Below, piece after piece: positions 1 through 12,199 of a DNA stretch of 64,000 bases; within the stretch, counting starts at the first letter, position 1; each line of letters opens with the position of its first letter. Source of the stretch: Piezodorus guildinii (taxonomy: Eukaryota; Arthropoda; Insecta; Hemiptera; Pentatomidae). The notes beneath the pieces were generated by a model. That model did not search any database. It saw only the letters and a list, made by a program, of their open reading frames with translations, and had not been told where the DNA came from. The position numbers and the translations under genes were made by a program. Location of the stretch: contig CM041295.1 in NCBI GenBank assembly GCA_023052935.1, positions 167,392,366-167,456,365 of the forward strand. The letters run 5' to 3'.

Positions 1-870
1 TGCCCTAGCATGCATATTGTTCAATTTGGTTCTAGAGAGGATTGTTCGGCAGTCTAAAATCCAAACGAAGGATACAATTTATAATAGACTTTTACAACTG
101 TTAGGACATGCAGATGATTTGGATATTGTCGGGCGTTCATTTTCAGCATTGCAGGAGGCATTTTTATCATTGATGGAGGCGGGAGATGAAATGGGACTGT
201 GCATCAACGAAGAGAAAACTAAATATATGAGGACTGGTGAGTCCACAAACAATGGAATCCAGGAGTTTGTGGAAATGGGTCCTTATAAATTTCAGAAAGT
301 AAATAGTTTCACTTATTTAGGAAGTATTGTTTGCGCTTCTAATGATGTGTCCCTCGAAATAAAGAAAAGAATATTCAATGCCAATAGATGCTATTTTGGG
401 TTGCCTCATTAGGCCAGTATTGACGTATGCCTCTGAAACATGGACTGTATCAAAGACCAAAGAAAAAGACATAGCAGTCTTTGAAAGAATGCTATTACGG
501 AGGATTTTCAGAGGAATTTATGTGAACGGCCAATGGAGAAGGCGTACTAACAAAGAAGTGTACGAAATGTTTGGGGAGCCTGATATAGTTTCCTGGATGA
601 AGATAAACAGACTTAGATGGGCCGGGCATGTGGCGAGAATGAGTAGCAAAGATCCTATTAAGAGATTGCTCGAAGGAAACCTGGACCGTAGCAGAGGAAG
701 AGGACGACCGAGACTGCGATGGTCGGATGCTGTGGCTCAAGATGCGAAGAATATCTTGAACGTCCGAGACTGGAGGGCAACTGCATTAAATAGAGCCACC
801 TGGCGAAGGCTCCTTGAGGAGGCTAAGACCCACATAGGGTTGTAATGCTATTAAATAAATAAAATAAAAC
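1..870 (+). pseudogene. RTE-like LINE relic: C-terminal half of a reverse transcriptase
   Basis: This is the 3' end of a non-LTR retrotransposon, running in from beyond the left edge. The first open stretch (17-412) carries the reverse transcriptase catalytic box as HADD (about nt 107-118, normally YADD), followed by the usual helix and an INEEKTKYM segment. The second stretch (378-845) is in another frame and carries LIRPVLTYASETW and the RLRWAGHVARM motif typical of a common arthropod LINE group. About 20 codons expected between the two stretches appear to be missing, so a deletion plus frameshift disables the copy. A stop at 843-845 is followed by an A-rich tail. I infer an RTE-like family; the exact clade is not proven. 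No function is expected. Confidence 0.8.
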
Positions 871-1994
871 CTACAATTGGTGTTGCCAGTATTTTTAAGG
901 AAATTGATAATATACAAGTACTTATGTATAATTATTTTATATTTTTTTATTTAAACAAAAGATTATATATTTTTTGTAGTGAAGTACTTTTAAAAAATAT
1001 TATTTAAACTATTTTATTACAATGTGATGTAAATATGTTTAGTTATTTATTTGTAATTTGTTCCATTGTCATAAGCATTGTATTTTCATCGGGCTTATAA
1101 TTATTCAAGATTTTCATTTTACAGATTAATATTTATTTTCATTGTGATTTTAATTATTTCATATTATTTAATTATTCATTTTTTTTAATATTGCATAATT
1201 ATTTACTTTCCTTATGACGCACACGTTTTTAATTAGCCTTTAAATTATTTTTTCTATTATAATATTATTTATTTTCACTGCAAATTATGCATTTTTAATT
1301 AGTTCATTGTAAATGTACTATTTTTTTTTTTCAATATGATGAACATGTTTTCGCAATTATTGAGTTTTTCACGTTTTTTCTTTTTTAAAAAGCTATAACT
1401 TCATTTTCAACATTACGTATATATCTTAAATTATTTTATTTTATTATTAAATAATATTTATTTTTATTGTGGCGTACTTATTTTTCCATTGGCGAACATG
1501 GTTTGTTCTGTATTTTTTTATTTGAAAAAAAAAGCTAACAATCAAATCTCACTTACTAATCTTTTTGAATGACAACTAGTATTTTTTTAAAATTAAAATA
1601 ATTATTATATTTTAAGAAATATATTAAAATCTTGACATATTAAGGCTTTTATTACTGAGATAAAATATATCATTAGCTTATTTTATTGGTTCACTTCATT
1701 AATTTAAGTATATGAAACGAGAAAAGAAAGGTGAATGGCTATTTGGCCTAGCTCGCAACTCATTTGTCCCTCCATTAGTGAGATAATAAATGACTTTAAG
1801 GCGGGCTCATTGAGGGATGTAGGCCACCTTTCCCACAATCTCCCGACCCAATCCAGGCTCCTATAAAAAAAGTTTGCCTATGAAAAACTGAAGAAAAAAA
1901 TTTTGCTATGTGTCACAGTGGACAGTGAACGACATACTTATTTTTTATCTTGATTAACTTTAGCCAACAATTGTTTGTGGTGTAATTTCGATAC
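871..1994. other. AT-rich stretch without a gene
   Basis: No coding signal on either strand. The sequence is dominated by A/T runs. A less AT-rich patch at about 1725-1870 contains loosely complementary segments (GAAAGGTG with GGCCTA near 1727-1750, against GTAGGCCACCTTTC near 1819-1833). It may be a degenerate SINE or MITE, but I cannot classify it. Confidence 0.5.
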
Positions 1995-3067
1995 GATATT
2001 AGCCTTTTTTTTAAATTATTTGTTGATATTTACAACTGTATTTTACAACACATTAAGTAAATAGGCTAAAAGAATATGAAATAAACAAGACATGTAGAGA
2101 AGCTACCCATCGATAGCACTCAAAAAATATAACTAAAAGGTCTCGAGAATATCTTATTTCAGACGTCTTGGAGGATTGTCAGGAATGGAAGAGAAAGCAA
2201 GGATTGAAACTACTGGGCTAGAGTGGGAGTAGAATTTGTCATGGAAGGATTGATTCCTGGTTTGGGACAAATCAGCTACAAAGGGAATATTAAGGTATTT
2301 ATGGATGGGCTTATTCGTGACAAAATTAGGAGCGTTGAGGATTTTTCGAAGGATTTTGGATCGTAAGGACTCAAGACGGGAGGATTTTGATGGTTTAGTG
2401 GAGCCCCATAGCTCCGTAAGTCCAGATAGTTCTTATGATGGTCATGTAGAAGAGTCTTATGTAATTAAGTGGAAGGTGAGACCGTTTGTCTAGTAAATGT
2501 TGAAGTAGCCGTAAGCGGCGAGCAGTTTCTTGTCTTTTTATTCTATTGTGCGGATTCCATGTTAAACGTTTGTCAAGTAGAAGTCCTAAGTAGCGAATCT
2601 GTTTAACTGGAACAAGCGGAATATTAATAAAGGATACTGTAGGGCAGGGTGCTATAGGTTTACGACGTAGGGTGGAGGTAAATTGGTGGGATTTGTTGGA
2701 ATTCATTTTAATTCTCCAATTCTGACACCATAAATCAAGGTCTCTGATGTGGGATTGGAGATTTTGAGAGGTACCAGTGGGAACATTATCGACTGATAAT
2801 ACAAAAGTGTCATCTGCATAAGTAGAAAGGAAAGTATTAGGATCTTATGGGATATCAGCTGTATAAACGGTATAAAGAATGGGCCCTAGGATAATGCCTT
2901 GAAGAACACCAGCAGACCTTGCAAGAATGGAAGAATAGGAACTATTGTTATTTATTCTGAAGGATCTGTCGGAATGGTAGGACTGGATAATGAGGAAGTA
3001 CGTGGGAGGCAGGAATTTAAGGAATTTGTAAGGCAGTCCGGGGTCAAAGGCCTGTGATATTAACCTT
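1995..3067 (-). mobile_element. Jockey family A LINE, 5'-truncated copy 1
   Basis: Minus-strand fragment of a Jockey-clade LINE. Read right to left it starts inside the RT domain at QAFDP (about 3050), passes a mutated GVLQGIILGPILY box, YADD (about 2825-2815), the YLGLLLDKRLTWNP segment and the C-terminal region, and ends in a 3' UTR near 2020 with a short T-run (the poly(A) tail). The flanks carry near-identical direct repeats, GATATTAGCCTT at 1995-2006 and GATATTAACCTT at 3056-3067 (one mismatch), which I read as the target-site duplication. Several frame breaks are present (open stretches 2706-2395 and 3162-2845), so the copy is dead. Confidence 0.8.
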
Positions 3068-3236
3068 AAAAAATAATATTTTATTAAATAAATAAGCCTA
3101 TTATATCGTGTGCGGTATGCATATAGCTTTCTCCTACCACTAAAAAAACTCATATATCTCATAAGGAAAATAAAAAGTCAAAATTTAATTTTCCTAGAAA
3201 ATCGATTAGGTTGAAATGAGTATTTTAGTCAACAAC

Positions 3237-3240
<4 letters not shown>

Positions 3241-3307
<67 letters not shown>
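3241..3307. repeat. (TA)n microsatellite
   Basis: About 66 bp of uninterrupted TA dinucleotide. Confidence 0.98.
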
Positions 3308-3311
<4 letters not shown>

Positions 3312-3344
3312 AATATATTATTGGTTAATTATTAAGAATAAATT

Positions 3345-4312
3345 ATAGGCACTTAAAAGGAAGAAATTAAAAAAATCTTCATACAAGCCCTGGCATAATA
3401 TTTTAATAAGGATAAAACCTTCATGAAATACTGCTTTAGTGTATTATCGAATTCATACATTATTCAAATTTACCCATTTTGTGTTAATGCAAACTACTAA
3501 AGATAGCAGATATTTTCACATAAGCCATATTAATCAATTGAAGAATACTTTAGACAAAGTCATTTAAAAAAATGAAGGCCCTATGAGTCCAAATAATTTA
3601 GACATCCAAAAACGGCTGTATAAGTGATCAAAAGACTTGTTCGCAAACAAAGATTTGTATCAAATTAAATATTTGAGACAAGTAGAATAAAAATCTGGTG
3701 TGCGAAACACAGAACTTTCATTTACCTCCGTAGATAAAATGCATTTTTAAAAAACATTACCTGAAAAAATATTTCTGCAGTTTTCTCCTTCAGTTGGTTA
3801 TTTCACATCGTATATTTATCCGTTTTTATAAATGCTAACAATATGAAATGGTTAATTTTTACAACGCAACATAATTAAAAGTACTTAAAAAGAAGAAAAT
3901 TGAAAATATCAGCAAATCCCTGTCAGTCTATTTCAGTCAAAATGAAACCTACTTGATATTCAAGGTCACTGAATTTTTCATCTATATGGGGAGTTTTATC
4001 AAAATCATTTTCAAAAATTAAAGCCATGTTGGATAAAATCGTAAAAAGTTGCATTATAAGTAGCACATGAGGTATGTGTCTCTTCCGGTTCGCTGATTTT
4101 GTTAAAAGAAAATTGCTGTAAAATCTCAGGCATATACGGTTCTAAAATATGAAATTAAGGTTTTATACAACTTTGAGCAAGACTTACTAGATACACACAC
4201 TCCGACCTTTTAGCGGGAATAGTTTATTTCGACGCAGGGGACCCTAAAACATCTATTTCCGATAAATTCTCAAATTTCGAACATTTTCACGATCGCAATA
4301 CTTTATTCGTAA
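3345..4312 (+). repeat. S-family interspersed repeat, copy S1 (with an extra partial piece)
   Basis: Recognised by shared blocks: an AATCTGGTGYG start at about 3693, a TTTCATTTACCTCCGT block near 3718, a TTCTCCTTCAGTTGG block near 3782, an AAAGTACTTAAAAAGAAG block near 3880, and a terminal block ending in CACGATCGCAATACTT near 4290-4305. A diverged internal fragment (GGCACTTAAAAGGAAG and after) lies before it at 3345-3430. Non-coding. Confidence 0.7.
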
Positions 4313-5129
4313 AAAAAAAAAATGTGATAAATGGCAGAACATAAGTATTCTCAGTGTCAATGAAATAAAAGTTTCACTCAATCATAAACACCATTGGTTA
4401 CTCATAGATTTTAGTTTTGGAAATTCCTATTATTTCTTTTACTTTGAGATATGTATTGTTACTTTCACTTACCTATATTTGAAATATATAATATTGCAAA
4501 ATATTGCTCTCATGAAAATTTCAGAAAAAATCGTTCGAAAAGGAGTGTATCGGTGTTTATGTGTGTGTGGCAAGTCAAGCAGGGACAGTAACGGGAATTC
4601 GAAATTTTTTGGGATATAAATAGTTACATCAAATGTAAGTAGACGTAAATATAAAATATGAAAGGGTTAGATAACAAAATGGCTACAAATGTGAAAAGAA
4701 ATATTAATCTACAAACTGCTATTAAAACAAAAGAAATTAACTTCCTTTTATTTTACCAACTTATTTTTGGTGATAAGGGAAGGGGGGAAAAACCGACCTG
4801 ATTTCCCAAGTTGCCGAAACTTGAGCTAAATACGAAAAGTTGAATATAAAAAGCTAGAAAGGCGATGGAAAGAGGGAGAGGGAGAGAGAAGAATCGATAA
4901 AGGGAACAATCACTTAGCCATAGGTTAGATATTATCCAGTTGGAGCACGCAACCCACCGGTTTACATTCTACCTCTGACTCAATCTATCTTTAGTGACTT
5001 CAACCTACCTACCCCTCTTAAACAACCTCTCCTATCCATTTCACAATATATTAAGAAAATATGTAGCTAATTTTATGTTTAAATTTGATAATATGATCAT
5101 ATTAATTTCGAGAATTTTGATGTATGGTG
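4313..5129. other. AT-rich stretch without a gene
   Basis: No supported coding region. There is a purine-rich GAGAGG tract at about 4868-4892. A short inverse-orientation similarity to the CA-rich block of the S repeat occurs at 4556-4620. Confidence 0.5.
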
Positions 5130-5500
5130 GTTGTTTATTGACTTCAGAGCTGCATATGACACGACCTATAGATTCGTTGTTTTCAAGGCTATGGAAGATG
5201 CAAATTTCCCTCCTAAACTAAAAGTCTTAACGAAAATGACAATGAGGCACACAACTGTCAAGTAAGAGTGAAGAAAGAACTGTCCAAGCCCTTGGAAATA
5301 AAGAATGGATTGAGAAAAGGAGATGCCTTTCCCCCCTTGCAGTTTAACCTGTGCTGGATATTGTAATTAAAAAAGTAAATATAGTGGCTAATAGCACAAT
5401 CATCAACAATTCACTGCAATTAATGTCCTATGCATGTGATGTAGTTACTCCGGGAAGAAGCAGACAGACAATCGAAGAGACATGTGCTAACTTAAAATGG
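5130..5500 (+). pseudogene. RTE-like reverse transcriptase relic
   Basis: Conceptual translation over several frames gives successive RT signatures: DFRAAYDT (motif A region, about 5140-5165), a GLRKGDAFPPLQFNL box (about 5310-5350, normally G-L-R-Q-G-D-x-L-S-P-L-x-F-N), and MSYACDV (about 5425-5445, a degraded YADD). Frameshifts separate them. The order and wording match the LINE type whose C-terminal half lies at 1-870, so both may be pieces of one family. Clearly non-functional. Confidence 0.7.
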
Positions 5501-5804
5501 AGTCAGTGTTTTAGCATCATGGCCGCCAGTGAACCTACAAATAGTTATTGCTCCGTGTTCATTTCTTATCCGTAGTGGTATTAGCCGTTAAACTGTTGCT
5601 AAAGTTTGTAAACATCGACTATTTACAGACGTGAACAATTTTCAATTGAGTTTCGTGGGGTAAGTGTAATAATTGTACTTATTAACAGTGAGAACTATTG
5701 AGTGTTGCAAGCGGGTCCTCTCTACCTCGTGGACGGGAAGATCCTCACCTGCTCGCTTCGAGCCTCTAGCTATCATTCTATTGAAGACTCCACTTTTCAA
5801 CTAA

Positions 5805-5880
5805 CTTATAGCTCACTCGGTTGGAGCACTGCTCTCTGGTATCATCTAACCATTTAAACACGACTTCGACTATAGTCATA
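5805..5880 (+). repeat. Possible tRNA-derived SINE head
   Basis: The stretch AGCTCACTCGGTTGGAGCAC (5810-5829) resembles a tRNA A box/D-arm, and ACGACTTCGACTATAG about 30 nt later (5860-5875) resembles a B box/T-arm. A T-rich run and a TA microsatellite follow. The two boxes are spaced roughly as in a tRNA, but I did not verify a full cloverleaf, so this is tentative. Confidence 0.3.
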
Positions 5881-5910
5881 GTTATATCTTTTTTTATTTT
5901 ATTTTTTTTT

Positions 5911-5914
<4 letters not shown>

Positions 5915-5981
<67 letters not shown>
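5915..5981. repeat. (AT)n microsatellite
   Basis: Uninterrupted AT dinucleotide directly abutting the 3' end of the minus-strand Jockey A copy 2. It may have grown from that element's tail. Confidence 0.97.
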
Positions 5982-5984
<3 letters not shown>

Positions 5985-6557
5985 TGGAATTTACAACTGT
6001 ATAACAAGTAATACAACAAGTAAATTTAAATGAAACATAAAAAAAGCATGAAACACATGTAGAGAAGCTTCCCAATGGAAGAACTCTAAAAATATTCTAA
6101 ACTAGAAGGTACCAGGGCCATCTCCTTTTCAGACGCCTCGGAGGATTGTCAGGAATTGAAGAGGAAGAAAGGATTGAAACGAAAGGATTAGGGTGGGAAT
6201 GGAGTTTGTCATGGAAGGATTGATACCTCGTACGGGCCAAATCAGCAACATATGGGACATTAAGATCTTTATGGATGAGTTTGTTGGTGACAAAGTAAGG
6301 AGCATTGAGGATTTTACGAAGGATTTTGGACTGAAGGGATTGGATACGAGAAGAATTTGATGGTTTAGTAGAGCCCCAGAGCTCAACTCCGTAAGTCCAT
6401 ATTGGTCTTATGATAGTCATGTAGATGAGTATTTTGTAGTTAAGTGGAAGATTAGAACGTTTGTCTAGTAAGTGTTGAAGTAGTCGAAAACGTCGTGCAG
6501 CTTCTTGTCGTTTCAGTCTTGTATGAGGATTCCAAGTGAGGCGTTTGTCAAGGTGCA
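5982..6557 (-). mobile_element. Jockey family A LINE, 5'-truncated copy 2
   Basis: Minus-strand 3' portion of the same family as copy 1. It opens at LDKRLTWNP (about 6555) and continues through KRQEAARRFRLLQHLLDKRS, an IRPIWTYGVELWGS segment and the C-terminal PRRLKRRWP motif. It then enters a 3' UTR whose GACATGTAGAGAAGCT-like block matches copies 1 and 4. The 153-codon open stretch 6558-6097 is intact in frame but is only the C-terminal end of ORF2. The 5' end abuts the plus-strand copy 3 through a 17-bp inverted repeat. Confidence 0.85.
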
Positions 6558-6591
6558 ATCATGATATCTATGACTGCACCTTGACAAACGC
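6541..6591. repeat. 17-bp perfect inverted repeat at a head-to-head LINE junction
   Basis: GCGTTTGTCAAGGTGCA at 6541-6557 is repeated in inverse orientation at 6575-6591, with a 17-bp spacer. The left arm is the LDKR-coding end of the minus-strand Jockey copy; the right arm is a detached inverted copy of those bases in front of the plus-strand element. Confidence 0.95.
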
Positions 6592-6655
6592 ATATGACAA
6601 ATACATTTATAAGATAAATTTTAATTTTTTAAATTTTAATTCTTAAAAATTTAAA

Positions 6656-7915
6656 ATGAGTAAAACTTCGTCTTTGGAAACTGATGAAGATACAGCCTTC
6701 TCAGAATTAAGTGAGTCCGACTCACAATACTTAAAAAGAGGAACTCTTCAAAAGCGAAACCGCAATCAGACGCCCGGTTCTCTCGAAAATTCACCAAATA
6801 AAAAAAAAAAATAAATAAAAAGGGAAAGAAAGAAAATTCACCTCCGTGTAACTCCATAAGTAGCTCCGGCAGAGTACATCTGAAGCCAGCAAATTTGATT
6901 CCTCTCTACCGCAAAATCCGTCAATCTTCAATGTACCAAATATTACAACCAGCAATAAGTTTGCAGCCCTCAGTAACATTGATACAGAGACCACAACACC
7001 ACGTCAAATTACTGAACCAAAGCCTCCCCCATTTTCGTCACAAATATACAGGACTTTATGGCTCTGGGACAAGAAATTTCTAATCTAATTGGCCTGACGA
7101 ATTTCAAATGTTATTCAAGATTAAAGGAGGTCAAAATCAAGCACCACACCCACCACAGCCATTAGGAGGGACATCGAAGAGCTGGGTCACAGAGTCAGAA
7201 ACATCTCCAACGTGATTCACCCAACGGGAAAATATCCTCTCCCTTTTTTTTTTTTCGTTGACCTTGAACCTGCCCAAAATAATTCTGAAATATTTCACGT
7301 CAATAGATTAATACTCCGTCATACATTTTGAGGAACCAAGACAGAGAGCACACATCGTTCAGTGTACTAGGTGCCAAAGCCTTGGGCACACGAAGGCTTA
7401 TTGTCATCATCAGGCCAGATGCGTTAAATGTGCCGGCCCACGTGAGACCAACCTGAAGACTCGAGATACACCGGCTTAATGCGCTCTATGTGGTGAAGCC
7501 CATCCAGCTAATTATAAAGGATGCGTTATTTATAAAAATAAACAACGTCAAAAAGACATCTACACTTCCTCTCATTTGCAAGAAAACGTAGTTTCTGAAG
7601 CTCTAAAATCTAATCCTTCAGCGCGAAATGGAGTAGGATCCTTGGGAAATGCGATGGTCAATGAATTTAAAAGACCAACGAGCTCCAAGAACAAGACCCC
7701 AACAGTTTAAAACATTGGCAGGAAACCTCAACAACGGGCGCATCAAGCTTCTCTACTTAAACTTTCAACCAGACAAGCTAACTTTCAAGCCTCTCTTTCT
7801 CAGCCTCCGAGTTACCCAGTCGGACAGCCACCGATCTCCCATTCCAATACTCAGGCTTCTCATCCTAACATTCCGACTTCTCATCCCAATTTTCAATAAA
7901 ACATCTTTTTGAATG
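6656..7915 (+). pseudogene. Jockey A ORF1 (gag-like RNA-binding protein), degenerate
   Basis: ORF1 proteins of Jockey elements bind the element RNA. The ATG at 6656 opens a charged, serine-rich N-terminus (MSKTSSLETDEDTAFSELSE). Further along, in changing frames, an IRRDIEELGHRVRNISNVI segment and PLPFFFFVDLEP (about 7240-7270) match the ORF1 of Jockey family B in this window. Zinc-knuckle remnants follow: CTRCQSLGHTKAYCHHQARC (about 7357-7416) and CALCGEAHPANYKGC (about 7480-7525). A T-run at 7245-7256 and several stops break the frame. The C-terminal part (to about 7915) is poorly defined. Confidence 0.7.
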
Positions 7916-8181
7916 AAATATCCTCTAAAAGCATATCAAGAGTTAAGTTAAGTTGCCTCCCCTGAATTCCAACCACCTTGTCCTGTCGCAATAATCCTCT
8001 CAAATGAACCCTCCATCTGAACCTCAACCAATCTGAAATCCAACTTCTCCTATCCTAACCAAAATCCATACGATACAGCCTCAATCCTTTCATCGTTCCT
8101 TCGTGATTTACAGGAAACAATCAAACCATTAATCAACATCCTTACCCGACTCCTTTTAGAAATCCCGCTCAATACCTTAAG

Positions 8182-10860
8182 ATGAATAAAAAGCCTTTAG
8201 CGATCCTTTTATGGAATGCAAATGGACTACACAACCATCGGGACGAACTGGACATATTTCTTTACCACAATTTCATAGACATAGCCCTATTGACTGAGAT
8301 CCATTTTACTACACACTCTCACTTTTACATACGTGACTACACCACATACAGAACAGATCATCCAGACAACACATCTGACGCTGGCTCGTGTATACTTATA
8401 CACAAATCCTTACCTCACTCTTTCATTCCTTCAACTCCTACTGAAACCATTCAATCAACCTCCATTACCTTAACCTGCCGTCCTTTCAACCTAACATTCT
8501 CAGCTGTACATTGTCCTCCTGGTAATACTCATTCCTTCAGTAATCTTGATTCCTTATTCCGATCCTTTGGTCCGTGTTTCATTGCTGGTGGAGATTACAA
8601 CGCCAAAGACCAACGGTGGGGATGCCGAACGTCTAATACTCGTGGCAGGATTCTTTCCCAAGTCACTACCTCCAATAGCTATTCCATCTTATCACCTCAA
8701 GATCCTACCTACTGGCCTACATCCCTTAAGAAGTGTCCCGATATCCTTGATATATTCGTTACTTCCCAAATAACCTCTACCCAATCTACAATCAAATCCT
8801 TAGATGAACTTTTCTAAGATCATTGCCCTGTTCTGCTTCTCATGCACTCAAATCCTATTAATAAACCCTCTCCTCCTTCACTGATTAAACGACTTATCGA
8901 TTAGAACAACTTTCGATATGATCTAGAGAACAAACTGGACTTAAAAATTCCGTTAAAAACTAAACAGGACATAGACTTTGCCATTAAAGAACTTACAAAC
9001 ATAGAAACTGCCATACATTCCAATACATCTCACTATACAAATAGTAAGGCACAGGAAGCCTATTTGCCTCATCATATTCGGCTCCTAATAACTGAAAAAC
9101 GCCGAGCAAGAGCGAAGTGGCATAGAACTAGATATCCTTCGGACAAAACCCATTACAGTAAACTAACTAACAAATTAAAAACAGAAATACGAAAATTAAA
9201 AAATTTCAGATCTTTACAGAAACCTTAACTACTTCAGACAAATCTTTATGGAAAACAACTGCGACATTACTAACATTCAAATCCTTTAATCATCCACTTC
9301 TCACTGATTCCCAAACCAGGACGAAATCCGGTGAAGAAAAATCCCTAATCTTTGGCGAACACCTTTCCAAAACGTTTAATCCGCATCTTGATATCCTAGA
9401 TCCGATCCATATTAAACATGTTGAAGCAAAACTAACTGTTCCACTCCAAATGTCCTTTCCTCCCAAGGCCTTTCACCCATCAGAAATTATAAGCCTCATT
9501 CAAAGATTACCATCCAAAAAAGCTCCTGGCCACGATCTTATCACGCCCCACATCCTGAAACAGCTTCCCAGAAAAAGCCATAATCATACTCTGCTATATA
9601 TATAACGCAACTCTCCGTTTCACTTATTTTCCTGATCCTTGGAAATTTTCAATTATCAAAATGCTCCCTAAGCCTAAAAAGTCTCTTGAAAACCCATCTT
9701 CCTACCGGCCAATCCCTCTTTTGCCCCTTATGGGGAAACTCCTAGAAAAGCTGCTCCTTAAACGTCTATACCCAATCCTGGATATTAATCATGTAATTCC
9801 TGACCACCAGTTTGTATTTCGCTCATCCCATTATAGAACAGTGTCACCATGTGATGTATGTGATATCTTCTACAGTGGAGCGCGGGATGTATTGCACTGG
9901 AGCCTTTCTTGACGTACAACAAGCCTTTCACCAAGTTTGGCACCCAAGGCTGCTCTACAAACTTCGCCGATTTCCCTCTCCTACGTACTTCTTATTAATC
10001 CTACCCTACCTCACTCATAGAACCTTTAATGTAGGTCATAACCTTTCCTACTCATCCATATTTCCTCAGTCCGCCGGTGTACCTCAGGGTAGTATTCTGG
10101 GCCCAATCCCAATCCACCATACCATATATACAGCTGATATTCTAGTCCATCCTGGTACTATCCTCACAACCTACGCATATGACACATGTGAGTTATCCGT
10201 AAATAATGACCCATCTATTGCTTCCAAAACCCTACAGTCCCACATTTCTTTCATTGAAGAATGGTGTCAAAAGTGGTGAATTAAAATCAACCCTACTAAA
10301 TCCCATCAAATTACCTTCACCCTTTGTCAAAAACCCATGTCCGCCTATCCCACCATTTCCTTAATAATATTCCACCCACCTCAGTTGAACAGATCCGGTA
10401 CCCAGGACTCCATCTAGACAAACGTCTTACTTGGAATCCTCACACTAGACTGAAACAGCTCGTAGAAACCGCTTACTGGACAAACGATCAAAACTTTCCA
10501 TATACTACAAAAAATTAAGTTATATTACCATCATTAGGCCTATTTGGACATATGGTGTTGAGTTATGGGGATCCACCAAACCATCCAATTCTTTCCGCAT
10601 TCAACCCTTGCAATCCATAATCCTCCGAAAGATCCTAAACGCCCCTTACTTTGTCACCAATAAAATAATTCATAAAGACCTAAATATCACATTCGTCGCA
10701 GAACTAGCCCGAACTAGATATTCCTCATTTTATTCCAAATTACCCGTCTACTCCAACCCACTCGTCCACAAATTCTCATTACCATATATTCCTGATAATC
10801 CCCCGAGGCGGCTGAAAAGACGATGGCCACGCGACCTACTACATTAAATAAACACTGAAG
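8182..10860 (+). pseudogene. Jockey A ORF2 (AP endonuclease and reverse transcriptase), degenerate
   Basis: The ATG at 8182 starts MNKKPLAILLWNANGLHNH, the N-terminal signature of the APE-type endonuclease. ETE-like residues (LLTEIHFTT), GGDYNAKDQRWG and CPDILDIFVTS follow, then a stop at 8815-8817 just before the SDHCP-type motif (here DHCPVL). RT pieces are spread over frames: KKAPGHDLITPHIL (about 9520-9555), SYRPIPLLPLMGKLLEKLLLKR (9700-9765), AFLDVQQAFHQVWH (about 9900-9945, catalytic Asp kept, second Asp changed to His), SAGVPQGSILGP (10070-10105) and a degraded YADD as YAYDT (about 10173). The C-terminal PRRLKRRWP block is at 10800-10830. Inactive. Confidence 0.8.
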
Positions 10861-10984
10861 TGGTACCACTGGGTAGTTTCTTCACATGCCTGTAACACTC
10901 CCACTTGATTTATTAGCACATTTACTTAATGTATTTTATTGTATAATACAGTTGTAAATTTCTTTTAAATAAAAAGGCAGAAAT

Positions 10985-11340
10985 AGCCGGTCTCGAAATA
11001 AACGTTTCTATACCTGGGATCATTAATGACCAAAGAATCCAATGAAACAGAAGAGGTCAAAAAAAGAATTTGGCTCTTCGACACCTGATAAGAAGTAACT
11101 TAATCTCGCCCCAAATTAGGATTAGAATATACAAAACCCTAATCAGGCCAGTTGTTTGTTATGGGGGTGAATGTTAGATAATGAATAATGCTTGTGACAG
11201 GCTGGAGAAGTTTGTGAGGAGAGTGTGGCGAGGAATGTTTGATGGAGTGCTTGAGAACGGAGTGTGGTAGAGTAGGAAAGTAGGAAGAATAAGGATGTGT
11301 ACGATATATATAGTGATCTGTCTGTCAAATTTCATGAAAA
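10985..11340 (+). pseudogene. LINE relic (C-terminal RT region of the RTE-like type)
   Basis: Shortly after the Jockey 3' end, a translation across frames gives AGLEIN, LIRSNLISPQIRIRIYKTLI-RPVVCYGG (about 11085-11170) and RLEKFVRRVWRGMFDGVLEN (about 11200-11260). These match the 'IYKTLIRPVLTYGSETW / VFERKVLRKIFGP' region of RTE-like arthropod LINEs. Several stops; no tail identified. Confidence 0.65.
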
Positions 11341-11485
11341 TCGGTAGGATCAAAATCCTGATTTGATGAAAAATTATAAAATTCTTCATCTTTCAGTGGA
11401 TAAATATAATATTTATAATATAAATATACATAAACTATTGGCCATCTACATATATACTGAACTAATTTAATTTTTACATAGCACC

Positions 11486-11909
<424 letters not shown>

Positions 11910-12199
11910 TAACGCAATAACACATGTCTTGTCTATTTGTGGCTATATCGTTTTCGTGTAGACTAGTCATAGTTACATATTGTCTGTTTACTGGATTATC
12001 CCAACTGTTAGTAAGAGGAAAAAATGCTTATGCCAGTGGGTAAGAGTATGAAAGTGAAATTTATTATTTTATTTCTGTAGATAATAAGTCGACATTATAA
12101 GTAGAATAGGTTTTGCATTGAAATAATTATTGTTTCAAGAAAAATACTGATACTCCAAAAAAAATACTATTGTAAGCCAGGATTGAATTAAACTGTATC
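11910..12199. other. AT-rich spacer, nothing recognised
   Basis: No coding signal and no match to the repeat families seen elsewhere in the window. Confidence 0.5.

Larger units (their letters stand above)
6592..10975 (+). mobile_element. Jockey family A LINE, near-full-length degenerate copy 3
   Basis: The order of parts fits a whole Jockey element: a short A/T-rich leader, ORF1 start at 6656, zinc knuckles near 7350-7530, ORF2 endonuclease from 8182, reverse transcriptase about 9450-10280, C-terminal domain to about 10846, and a 3' UTR ending near 10975. Many frameshifts and stops make it a fossil. I could not define a clear target duplication. Confidence 0.8.
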
